DNA of 50,075 bases from positions 1 to 50,075 of the forward strand of contig NZ_JAMYDU010000032.1 of the NCBI RefSeq assembly GCF_024138395.1, read 5' to 3'. How positions within the stretch are numbered: the stretch's first letter is position 1; each line of letters starts with the position of its first letter. The stretch is from Pseudomonas mandelii. Lineage in GTDB: Bacteria; Pseudomonadota; Gammaproteobacteria; Pseudomonadales; Pseudomonadaceae. Positions 1-6,721 of the stretch are shown here, piece after piece. Made by a program: the position numbers and the translations under genes. The notes beneath the pieces were generated by a model. The model was not told the DNA's origin. It made no database searches and saw only the letters and a list, made by a program, of their open reading frames with translations.

Positions 1-119
1 ACATACCGCGATCTCTGATTTTACGACTGCTTCGCAGCCGAACGCAGGCTTCGCCAGCTGCTACAAAGAGTGCGTTGCGGCTGAAATTGCTTAACTGACT
101 GGCATTAGGGCTTGCCCGC
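1..119. repeat. Dispersed repeat, copy A (at least 119 bp)
   Basis: This stretch is repeated at 17089-17207 in the same orientation with a single mismatch (t at 75 versus c). It contains a REP-like arm (cgactgcttcgcagccgaac) also found in the large composite repeats near 32, 41 and 48 kb, followed by a non-palindromic tail that ends at cttgcccgc. The copy begins at the window edge, so its true left boundary is unknown. Confidence 0.85.
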
Positions 120-150
120 TCCCACAGGGTTGGTGTCGATTACTCCGTGT

Positions 151-645
151 TCAGCCGCGCTCGCGGGGAATCAGGCTCTGCAACTGCTGCGCCAGGAAAT
201 TCGCATCGAAGGCAAAGGTGTCCGGGTCTTTCAAGCCATTGGTCTTGCGCCACTGCCAATTGCTGGACGGTGGCAGGCACACCAGCGAAATGCTGCCATA
301 ACGCGCGGCGGTCAAGCCCATCACTGACAGGGAAATCTGCCCACCCGCGCCCATCACGTCCGGCACGAACTCCACTGGTTTGCCGGCAATCACAATAGAC
401 AGTTTCTCGGTCTTGAACGGCGACGTCTCGAGCGGCACGCTCGGCCCCGACGCGACATACGCCTCGCGGCTCACTTCCAACAGATTCGGCGCCAGAACGG
501 GTGCCAGCCATTGCTGGATCTGATCGAACAACTCACCAATGCGCGTCGCCCACACGGCCGATTGCGACTCAAACAGTTGCTTCTTGTGCGCTTCGGTATC
601 TGCATAGTGGCGAAGCATCTCGCCCAGTTGCTGTACGTCGTCCAT
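151..645 (-). CDS. Conserved hypothetical protein, 164 aa
   Basis: I do not recognise this family. The start is the ATG at 645, because AAGGAA lies at the right distance upstream; the longer open frame has no ribosome binding site. The N-terminal 50 residues look helical and charged (MDDVQQLGEMLRHYAD). The rest alternates hydrophobic strands with glycine-rich turns (VMGAGGQISLSVMGL) and a tryptophan-rich stretch (SSNWQWRKTNG). There is no signal peptide or membrane segment, so it is probably cytoplasmic. It stands alone, divergent from the racemase-family gene, with 234 bp between them in which I see no clear regulatory element. Codon use looks like that of a normal chromosomal gene. Confidence 0.7.
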   Translation of the reverse strand: MDDVQQLGEMLRHYADTEAHKKQLFESQSAVWATRIGELFDQIQQWLAPVLAPNLLEVSREAYVASGPSVPLETSPFKTEKLSIVIAGKPVEFVPDVMGAGGQISLSVMGLTAARYGSISLVCLPPSSNWQWRKTNGLKDPDTFAFDANFLAQQLQSLIPRERG

Positions 646-879
646 TGCGGTGTTCCTTTGGTTGAAGCGTTGCTGCGGACTTTGAGCATGGCAGATGCCG
701 ACCGCTCGCGTACAGAAAAGGTGCGAACGGCTACAGAGGCTCGGTAGATAAAAAGGCACCATGACACTTCACCGAAAGATGAGCAGTACAGTTGAATTTC
801 GCTGGTATCCGCCATTGGACAAACGGAAACTCCCTTCAGGCCTGGCCTATCGACACAGGCCAAAACCTGAGGAAATCCA

Positions 880-1572
880 ATGCGCACCATCGGCCTTATC
901 GGCGGCATGAGCTGGGAGTCCAGCGTCGAGTATTACCGTCTCATCAACCAGCAGGTGCGCGATCGCCTCGGGCCGTTGCGTTCGGCGAAGTTGCTGATGT
1001 ACAGCGTCGACTTCGGCCCTGTCGAACAGGCCCAGCATGCGGGGCGCTGGGACGACGCGGCGGCGATTCTGGTGGATGCCGCGCGCAGGCTCGAAGCCGG
1101 CGGCGCTGAGTGCGTGGTGCTGTGTACCAACACCATGCACAAGGTGGCCGGGCAAATTCAGGCAGCCGTCGATATTCCGTTTCTGCACATTGCCGATCCT
1201 GCGGGTCAGGCGGCACTGGACGCCGGTGCGCTGCGAGTGGGTTTGCTGGGGACTGCCTTCACCATGGAGCAGGACTTTATCAAGGCACGTCTGACGGCCA
1301 AGGGCCTTACAGTGCTGGTGCCGGATGCCGAGCAGCGCCAGGCCGTGCACCGGATCATCTATGACGAGCTGTGCGTCGGGGTGATCAGCGAGGCCTCACG
1401 CCAGGTCTATCAACGTGTGATCGAATCCCTGACCGAGCGCGGCGCCCAGGCGATCATCCTCGGCTGTACCGAAATCGGCCTGCTGATCAAACCCGAGCAC
1501 AGCGCCCTGCCCTTGCTCGACACCACCGAACTGCATGCGCAGGCGGCGGTAGCGTTCGCGTTGGATGACTGA
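880..1572 (+). CDS. Aspartate/glutamate racemase family protein
   Basis: A 230-residue protein of the Asp/Glu/hydantoin racemase superfamily. These enzymes invert the alpha carbon of an amino acid without PLP, using two cysteines as acid and base. Both are visible: Cys82 in VVLCTNTMH and Cys196 in IILGCTEIGLL, each in the family context. The N-terminus MRTIGLIGGMSWESS is typical of the aspartate racemase branch (YgeA/RacX-like), and the length is normal. The ATG at 880 is preceded by TGAGGAAA. The protein should be cytoplasmic. It is monocistronic and is followed by a BIME, which may protect the mRNA end. Broad substrate specificity is common in this branch, so the substrate is left open. Confidence 0.88.
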   Translation: MRTIGLIGGMSWESSVEYYRLINQQVRDRLGPLRSAKLLMYSVDFGPVEQAQHAGRWDDAAAILVDAARRLEAGGAECVVLCTNTMHKVAGQIQAAVDIPFLHIADPAGQAALDAGALRVGLLGTAFTMEQDFIKARLTAKGLTVLVPDAEQRQAVHRIIYDELCVGVISEASRQVYQRVIESLTERGAQAIILGCTEIGLLIKPEHSALPLLDTTELHAQAAVAFALDD

Positions 1573-1666
1573 CCTGTAGGAGCGAGGCTTGCCCGCGAAG
1601 AACGATGACGCGTAATGCCTGAAAAACCACGGTGCATTCTTCGCGGGCAAGCCTCGCTCCTACAGG
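1573..1666. repeat. BIME: inverted pair of REP sequences
   Basis: Two 30-base arms (cctgtaggagcgaggcttgc... and its reverse complement) flank a spacer of about 34 bases. The whole unit, spacer included, recurs inverted at 45664-45755 with only about two differences in the spacer. It sits between the convergent racemase and acetyltransferase genes. Confidence 0.9.
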
Positions 1667-1691
1667 ATTTTCATCGCTCATATTTCTTGGC

Positions 1692-2219
1692 TTACCGGCG
1701 TTGGGCCTCGGGCGTGCGACGCAGGCGCGCCATGGCCAAGGTATCGACCAGCCGACCGTCACGCACGGCGTAATCGCGAAACAGGCCTTCGGTTTCGAAA
1801 CCAAATTTCTGGTACAGGCCGATGGCCGCTTCATTGTCGGCGTACACCGAAAGCTCGACCCGTTGCAGGTTCATCCAGTTATCAGCGACATCGAGCGCTG
1901 CTGCCAGCAATTTCGAACCGACGCCCTTGCCCTGCCACGCCACGGCGACACCCATGCCGAGGCTGCCGGCATGGCTGCGGCGGATCCGCGAAAACTGTTC
2001 CAGGCCAATGTTGCCAATGACCGTTCCCTGATGCAGCGCCACCAGTTTCACCGCCCGCTCGTTGTCCGCCATCAGGCGTTGGCGCCAGACCTCGGTGGAC
2101 TGAAACGGCATTTGCAACACCTGCCGGGCCACGGCCGGGTCGTTGTAGAGCGCGGTGACGCCCTCGATGTGATGTTCGGCGAAGCGTTCGAGGTGAATGG
2201 CGGGGTTGTGGTCGGGCAT
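1692..2219 (-). CDS. GNAT-family N-acetyltransferase (YhhY-like)
   Basis: A 175-residue GNAT acetyltransferase that transfers acetyl from acetyl-CoA to an amine. Motif A, the acetyl-CoA pyrophosphate loop, is visible as VAWQGKGVGSKLL (Q/R-x-x-G-x-G/A). Further features are RVELSVYADNEAAIGLYQKFGFETEG, the usual C-terminal beta-alpha-beta, and RDGRLVDTLAMARL at the end. The order and spacing resemble E. coli YhhY, an amino-acid N-acetyltransferase. The start is the ATG at 2219, preceded by AGGAAGGA; an upstream in-frame ATG at 2270 lacks a ribosome binding site. The gene is monocistronic and converges on the racemase-family gene. The substrate cannot be read from the sequence. Confidence 0.85.
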   Translation of the reverse strand: MPDHNPAIHLERFAEHHIEGVTALYNDPAVARQVLQMPFQSTEVWRQRLMADNERAVKLVALHQGTVIGNIGLEQFSRIRRSHAGSLGMGVAVAWQGKGVGSKLLAAALDVADNWMNLQRVELSVYADNEAAIGLYQKFGFETEGLFRDYAVRDGRLVDTLAMARLRRTPEAQRR

Positions 2220-2306
2220 GACGGATCCTTCCTGGATCGATGTGTGGCCGGTCACTCTAAACCGCCGCACCCTTCCTCTGCCAGATCCGGCGAATGCATC
2301 CTTACT

Positions 2307-2400
2307 GTAGGAGCTGCCGAAGGCTGCGATCTTTTGACTTTGCTTTTGCTGTACCTGGAAAACACAAGATCAAAAGATCGCAGCCTTCGGCAGCTCCTAC
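2307..2400. repeat. REP inverted pair of the 'gctgccgaaggctgcgatc' class
   Basis: The arms gtaggagctgccgaaggctg... and their exact reverse complement are separated by about 32 bases. The same class recurs at 3311-3385 (degenerate) and 34791-34880, with half copies near 6681-6715 and 48262-48280. Confidence 0.9.
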
Positions 2401-2518
2401 GAGGTTGGGGTGGTTTGTTGAGGTTATGAACGAATGGAATTCATACCGGCACAGACCTACATGCAAAGCAGCGCTTCGCCGGTTGACGGCCCTGCCCTCA
2501 CTCCCTATCCTCGCGCCT

Positions 2519-2758
2519 GTCACGACTCATTCGTGATCGGGTTTGACGGCCTGTATTTTTCTTACGACGCGCATAGCCTTTCTCTGCTCGAGCACTTTTG
2601 TGCCCGCTGCATTTCTTTATGGCGACTGTGCGCGGGGCACCTTCGGGTGCGCCGGTGTTCGTGAGAGCCGGTCCGTCAACCCACGCACAGTTGCCACCCA
2701 ATTTCGTTTGACGGCGTTTTTTTGTGGCGGCTCTTTTGAATCTCACGGAGCTACAACC
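2519..2758 (+). promoter_or_regulatory. Structured 5' leader of the DUF3077 gene
   Basis: A 240-base leader rich in base pairing. A 12-bp stem joins 2621-2632 (ggcgactgtgcg) to 2684-2695 (cgcacagttgcc) with one G-U pair. Nested inside it is a GCACC-TTCG-GGTGC hairpin (2637-2650). Upstream are the hairpins CACGA-CTCAT-TCGTG (2521-2535) and GCAC-TTTT-GTGC (2592-2603). A related copy of the first hairpin region exists at 6629-6680 with a compensatory pair change. The reading frame of the downstream gene is also open upward to 2543, so part of the leader could be translated. I infer cis-regulation, but no ligand or factor can be named. Confidence 0.6.
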
Positions 2759-3043
2759 ATGACGGACCCAACCACAAAATCCACCCCCTTCGCCCGCTGC
2801 GACCACGTCGACCATCACCTCTTCGCCGTACAACCCGGCATCCCGTTACTCGACGCCCTGGAGCACGCCTCGGTCTACCTCAGCTGCGCCGAAGCCCTCG
2901 CCCATCAAGCCCCCACCGCCACTCGCCCGGAGCACAGCGGTTCTTTGCGATGGGCCAGCCAACAAATGCTCAGCACTGCTCGCGCGTTGGTGCAGGCATC
3001 GGTCGATGGGTTGCACGCGGCTCAGGCCGGAGGTGAGGCATGA
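2759..3043 (+). CDS. DUF3077 domain-containing protein
   Basis: A 94-residue protein resembling the Pseudomonas-restricted DUF3077 family, whose function is unknown. The recognisable stretch is LFAVQPGIPLLDALEHASVYLSCAEALA, a helix pair followed by a second helical segment. There is no signal peptide or transmembrane segment. The ATG at 2759 is chosen because GGAG lies 8 bases upstream and the domain begins directly after it; the same frame is open back to 2543. The stop overlaps the start of the next gene (ATGA), suggesting translational coupling. The unusually long structured leader implies post-transcriptional control. Confidence 0.75.
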   Translation: MTDPTTKSTPFARCDHVDHHLFAVQPGIPLLDALEHASVYLSCAEALAHQAPTATRPEHSGSLRWASQQMLSTARALVQASVDGLHAAQAGGEA

Positions 3044-3306
3044 GTTCGCACATCTCGATGACCCACAACGAAGACAACATGCCGGTATTGCTGGTCTCCA
3101 CCGAAGCACCGCTGGACGTCTTGCACAGCAGCGCAGCCAGTCGCTTTCTGGCGGTGACGCAGATGATGGAGAGTCTCGCCAGTCTGGATATCTCGTCCGC
3201 CAAAGGTGCCGATGTGCAGCAACTGGCCCATGCGGCGGCGATGTTATTGCGTGATGGGTGTGATGTGATGGATGTGTTGGGGCGGCAGATTCGTTTGCGC
3301 GCCTGA
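3040..3306 (+). CDS. Small hypothetical protein paired with DUF3077 protein
   Basis: An 88-residue protein of unknown function, translationally coupled to the DUF3077 gene through an ATGA overlap, with GGAGGTGAGG as ribosome binding site. The second half (SRFLAVTQMMESLASLDISSA then DVQQLAHAAAMLLRDGCDVMDVL) predicts two or three amphipathic helices. This layout is similar to that of the upstream protein, so the two may form a complex or be distant duplicates. There is no signal peptide. The pair looks like a small accessory operon ending at a degenerate REP pair. Confidence 0.7.
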   Translation: MSSHISMTHNEDNMPVLLVSTEAPLDVLHSSAASRFLAVTQMMESLASLDISSAKGADVQQLAHAAAMLLRDGCDVMDVLGRQIRLRA

Positions 3307-3310
3307 TAAG

Positions 3311-3385
3311 AGCAAGATCAAAAGATCGCAGCCTTCGGCAGTTCCTACATGGGATTTGTCGCCGAAGGCTGCGATCTTTTGCTTT
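3311..3385. repeat. Degenerate REP inverted pair
   Basis: Arms agcaagatcaaaagatcgca... and ...tgcgatcttttgctt surround the ccttcggca/gccgaagg core. This is the same class as 2307-2400 with a shorter spacer. It lies just behind the DUF3077 operon. Confidence 0.8.
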
Positions 3386-3491
3386 TAAAGGTGCCGGGGC
3401 TAGTGCCTGCGTTCAACGGGCTCAATGCTCGTTAACGCACCAATAGTATGATAGCTTGCGAGCACGCGCCCACCTATCCGGAGGCCCAATC

Positions 3492-3737
3492 ATGGGAACC
3501 GTACGCAAAACCATTACCGTCACCGACCAGCAAGACCACTGGATTAAAGCCCAGATAGAAGCAGGTCATTACACCAACGACAGCGAATACATCCGCGATT
3601 TGATCCGCCGTGAACAGGAGCGAAACGCCGAGCTGGAAACCATTCGCGCCGCCCTGCGGGAAGGTGAATCCAGTGGAAAACCTCGCCCGTTCGATCCCGA
3701 GGCGTTCAAAAAGAGAATGTTGACCGCGCATGGCTGA
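3492..3737 (+). CDS. parD: ParD-type antitoxin (type II toxin-antitoxin)
   Basis: An 81-residue ribbon-helix-helix antitoxin. The N-terminal strand and helices (VRKTITVTDQQDHWIKAQIEAGHYTNDSEYIRDLIRREQER) match the CopG/ParD fold that binds operator DNA as a dimer. The C-terminal tail (SGKPRPFDPEAFKKRM) is the flexible part that neutralises ParE in this family. The start is the ATG at 3492, preceded by CCGGAGG. The stop lies inside the next gene (8-bp overlap), the usual order of antitoxin then toxin. Autorepression by the ParD/ParE complex is expected; a possible -10 (tatgat, about 3447) lies upstream, but I could not define an operator. Confidence 0.9.
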   Translation: MGTVRKTITVTDQQDHWIKAQIEAGHYTNDSEYIRDLIRREQERNAELETIRAALREGESSGKPRPFDPEAFKKRMLTAHG

Positions 3738-4020
3738 ATATCGTCTTACCCCCGCCGCTGAGGGCGACCTTGAGGCGATCTGGAGTTACACGGCGCAACA
3801 ATGGGGTCTGGATCAGGCCAATCGTTACATCGACATCATTACCACAGCATTTGAGCAGTTAGCTCTGCGCCCGAAAACAGCGCCAGCCTGCGACGCTGTC
3901 CGTCCCGGTTATCGACGCTGTAGCGTGGAGCGGCACATGATCTATTTTCGAATCACTGTGTATGGGATAGCGATCATCAGAGTCCTGCATGATTGGATGG
4001 AAGCGCAGCGCAACCTCTGA
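3730..4020 (+). CDS. parE: ParE/RelE-superfamily toxin
   Basis: A 96-residue toxin of the ParE/RelE superfamily. Family hallmarks are visible: the N-terminal YRLTPAAEGDLEAIWSYTAQQWGLDQANRYIDII helical hairpin, then RPGYRRCSVERHMIYFRI and IAIIRVLHDWMEA, which align with the ParE beta sheet and C-terminal strand. ParE toxins inhibit DNA gyrase, whereas RelE toxins cut mRNA; the ParD partner and the helical hairpin favour ParE. It overlaps the antitoxin gene by 8 bp. The toxin reads intact. The pair sits directly upstream of the lux-box-controlled Ig-like gene. Confidence 0.88.
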   Translation: MAEYRLTPAAEGDLEAIWSYTAQQWGLDQANRYIDIITTAFEQLALRPKTAPACDAVRPGYRRCSVERHMIYFRITVYGIAIIRVLHDWMEAQRNL

Positions 4021-4054
4021 CCACGACCCGACCGCTCGTCGCAAAACCACCCGC

Positions 4055-4074
4055 ACCTGTCAGATCTGACAGGT
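4055..4074 (+). promoter_or_regulatory. Perfect lux-box palindrome (LuxR-family operator)
   Basis: ACCTGTCAGATCTGACAGGT is a perfect 20-bp dyad inside a 26-bp perfect palindrome (4052-4077). It has the ACCTG...CAGGT form of Las/Rhl/QscR-type lux boxes. A candidate -10 (tgagat, 4096-4101) would place the palindrome centre near -43, the usual position for LuxR-type activation. The Ig-like gene starts 74 bp downstream. Confidence 0.7.
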
Positions 4075-4147
4075 GCGCATTTCTGCTCCCTGGTGTGAGA
4101 TGTGCCTTGCCCGATTGGGCAAAGCCCAGCCGCTCCAGGAGCACCTC

Positions 4148-6460
4148 ATGGATATCCAGTCTTCGGCGTTTAACCAATTGTTTGCGTTGTATCCAATCAT
4201 CATCCAGGGCGGGGTGAGGCCGGTGAAACCGGATGGCATCGCCGATGGCGGGATTCCCAAGGTGCTTTACGATGGCCAGCCACAAGGCCTCGAACTTCTG
4301 ATCGATCCGTGGACAGAGCTTCAGCTCGCCTCCTGGATCATGGCGGCCGATGACCGCGTCGATCTTTACAAACAAGGTCACCCCACACCCATTACCGGCA
4401 AAACCGTTGCGCCAGGTGAAGAGCAATTGCGCATCCGTTTGTACTTGCCTCACGGGTGGTTGGATCAAGGCGTTAATGGCCTGTATTACAAGGTCATCCG
4501 TGTAAGCGGCAACGTTGAACAATCCCGGGATTTGCGGCTTCTGTACCACCTGCGCCTTCCCGATACGCTGGATGTGGAGATCCCGCCGGACGTGATTCAG
4601 GACGGGGTCGGGCCGGAGCGTGCGGCGCGGGGTGTGCCCTTCGGGTTCACTTATAACAACCGACGCAATTTTGACCGAATCGAATTTTCTGTGGGAGATG
4701 CGACATTTCGCTTCGATGTGCCCGACGCGCCGACACCGATCACCCACACGCTGTTTACCGATGCCTTTCAAAGAGCCGGTGACAATCCGAGTGCAGTGGT
4801 GGAATTCAAAGTGTTCGACCAGTTGGGCAACGTCGTCAGGTCACCCGAAAAGCGTCTGGATATTCACCTCGGTCGTCTGACCTTGCTGGCACCCACCGTG
4901 CGGGGCATGAACGGCAATCAATTCAGTCCCGTCAATTCGGAAGTCCGGGTAATAGTGCCGCAGGGCCCATTACTTTCAAGCGACAAGTTATGGGTGAAGT
5001 GGAAAGGCGCCACGGACGTAGCGGCGGGTTCCTACACCAGCCCGCCGCGACTGGTCAGCGCTGGACTGGAGATTGCGGTGCCACGCTCGGTATTGGCGTA
5101 CAGCCTGGGACAACAAGTAACCGTAACCTATGTGTTCGAGCGCAACGGAATCGCCACCGAATCACCACCTTTGCTGTTGAACATTTTGACACTGCCGGAA
5201 ACAGCATTGACCCCACCGAAGATTGTGGAAGCCGATGCCAATAACTATCTGGATGTATTGGCGCTGGGTACAAACAACGCGACCATTCATGCGTTGCTGC
5301 ACACATTGATTGAAGCAGGCCAACCGTGCTGGCTGCGGCTGGAGGGGAAAAAGTCAGACGGTTCGGTACATGACCTGGCGATTTGGTCAGGGCTGCCGTA
5401 CCAGGTCAATGCCACGTGGATCAATCAAGGCTTTTGGCCCGAGGGGCTGGTCAACAGCTACCTCAAGCAATTGGGGCACGGCACGACGCTGACGATCAAA
5501 TACAAAGTGGCGCTGGACAAGAGCAATGTCGAAGCGAATGCGGTGGTCTTTCCGGACCGGGTGTACACCATCAAAGCGGTGGAGTTGGCGGTGCCGACGC
5601 TGGACAACGTATTGGATTCTGCTGGCAATGAAGTGCTTCAAGCGGGCGTGACAGTCAGCTCCACGTTGACGCTGCGAGGGACCGCCAACGAAGGGCTGCA
5701 GGTTGAGATTTTTGACGGCAACGGTGCTAGCGCAGTGTCCAAGGGAACCGCGACCGCCCACAATGCAACCCGGATCTGGGAACACCCCATCACCGTACCG
5801 CTGGGTGCTCGGCGGTTGTATGCCAAGTCGCTGTATCACAACACGGCGGTGTATTCGAATGTTCGCAACTTGACCGTAATCAGTGAGCTGATCGTAGATA
5901 CGTCACCTCTGCTCTTGAACCAGCTGAATTACTCGATCGACCTAACAGCCGCCGGTTGGTTGAGGACCGGCAACGATCCAGCGGGCACGTCCGAAACACG
6001 GACCGTGGGCGGAGGCGTACTACCCTACTCATTTACCACAAGCGCGCCCGAAATCGCGTCAGTCGACAGTGCCGGATGTATCCGAAGCGAAGGAAATGGA
6101 GAAGCCATAATCACCATATCCGACGCTATGGGTCAAACAAAAACAATCGCTGTCACATGCACCAACGTTAGGAGAATTCTTGTTAGCCCTAACCAAATGG
6201 TCCCATCATCAGCTCTTGCATGGATCGACACCAATGGAACACGACTACTTACCACCAATACTCAAATGCTCCAAACCCTATTAACCAAATACTTCTCCAA
6301 GCTCGGCTCCCTCCATTACACAGGAACAACTATCGATAACTCAGCCTATCCATGGACAGTTATCGTTGCCGATTACGCCCTATATCCCAATGGCCAATAC
6401 ATCAAGCATACAATCGGAACCAATACACACCCGTGGCCCGCCATGACCCTCCAAAGATGA
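4148..6460 (+). CDS. Large Ig-like-repeat protein with BIG2 domain
   Basis: A 770-residue protein of unknown function built mainly of beta-rich repeats. The recognisable domain is a bacterial Ig-like BIG2 module at about residues 600-672 (VGGGVLPYSFTTSAPEIASV, then a GEAIITISD strand). Earlier segments, about 230-580, look like three or four Ig-like units (e.g. VSSTLTLRGTANEGLQVEIFDG). The start is ATG 4148, behind an AGGAG site. No signal peptide, transmembrane helix, RTX repeat or sortase motif is seen, so its route out of the cell, if any, is unclear. The last 100 residues (DNA from about 6160) are visibly AT-richer with A-ending codons, suggesting a recombined tip. A lux-box upstream points to control by a LuxR-family regulator. 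Confidence 0.75.
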   Translation: MDIQSSAFNQLFALYPIIIQGGVRPVKPDGIADGGIPKVLYDGQPQGLELLIDPWTELQLASWIMAADDRVDLYKQGHPTPITGKTVAPGEEQLRIRLYLPHGWLDQGVNGLYYKVIRVSGNVEQSRDLRLLYHLRLPDTLDVEIPPDVIQDGVGPERAARGVPFGFTYNNRRNFDRIEFSVGDATFRFDVPDAPTPITHTLFTDAFQRAGDNPSAVVEFKVFDQLGNVVRSPEKRLDIHLGRLTLLAPTVRGMNGNQFSPVNSEVRVIVPQGPLLSSDKLWVKWKGATDVAAGSYTSPPRLVSAGLEIAVPRSVLAYSLGQQVTVTYVFERNGIATESPPLLLNILTLPETALTPPKIVEADANNYLDVLALGTNNATIHALLHTLIEAGQPCWLRLEGKKSDGSVHDLAIWSGLPYQVNATWINQGFWPEGLVNSYLKQLGHGTTLTIKYKVALDKSNVEANAVVFPDRVYTIKAVELAVPTLDNVLDSAGNEVLQAGVTVSSTLTLRGTANEGLQVEIFDGNGASAVSKGTATAHNATRIWEHPITVPLGARRLYAKSLYHNTAVYSNVRNLTVISELIVDTSPLLLNQLNYSIDLTAAGWLRTGNDPAGTSETRTVGGGVLPYSFTTSAPEIASVDSAGCIRSEGNGEAIITISDAMGQTKTIAVTCTNVRRILVSPNQMVPSSALAWIDTNGTRLLTTNTQMLQTLLTKYFSKLGSLHYTGTTIDNSAYPWTVIVADYALYPNGQYIKHTIGTNTHPWPAMTLQR

Positions 6461-6624
6461 GCACCTGCCTTCGGCAGCTCCAAAGTTCAATGTTAGAGCT
6501 GGCAAAGACTGCGCTTTCTAGCTTTTTTGCCTCCCTGGATTGGCGTAGTACCAAGGATTTTTGCGGCGGTTGACTGCAGTGATCTGCGTCGCGCTCTCTC
6601 CTGTCCTCTCTCCTGTCCTCTCGC

Positions 6625-6690
6625 CCATACGGCTCATCCGTGATCGTGTTTGTCGGCCTGGATTTTTTAACAACGCGCTGGGAGTTGCCG
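6625..6690 (+). promoter_or_regulatory. Orphan, degenerate copy of the DUF3077 leader
   Basis: From 6629 the sequence follows the leader at 2523 onward: ACGG-CTCAT-CCGT hairpin, gatcgtgtttgtcggcctg, a T-run, then acgcgc. In the hairpin an A-T pair of the first copy is replaced by G-C. The match stops before the large 12-bp stem, and no DUF3077 gene follows; a half REP element and the end of the LysR gene do. Probably the relic of a lost leader-gene cassette. Confidence 0.5.
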
Positions 6691-6721
6691 AAGGCTGGGA
6701 TCTTTTGATTTTGATGGCAGG

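Noticed and set aside
2307..2400. Regular repeats that might suggest a CRISPR array
   Set aside because: The repeats are dispersed inverted pairs of REP type, never three or more direct copies with even spacers, and no cas genes are present.
2543..2758. N-terminal extension of the DUF3077 protein from the ATG at 2543
   Set aside because: The extension is Cys/Arg-rich with no family match, no good ribosome binding site precedes 2543, and GGAG stands correctly before ATG 2759. Translation of the leader is kept only as an open possibility.
4148..6460. Ig-like protein as a type I secreted adhesin (Lap type)
   Set aside because: There are no RTX repeats, no retention module and no transporter genes beside it, and 770 residues is short for this class.
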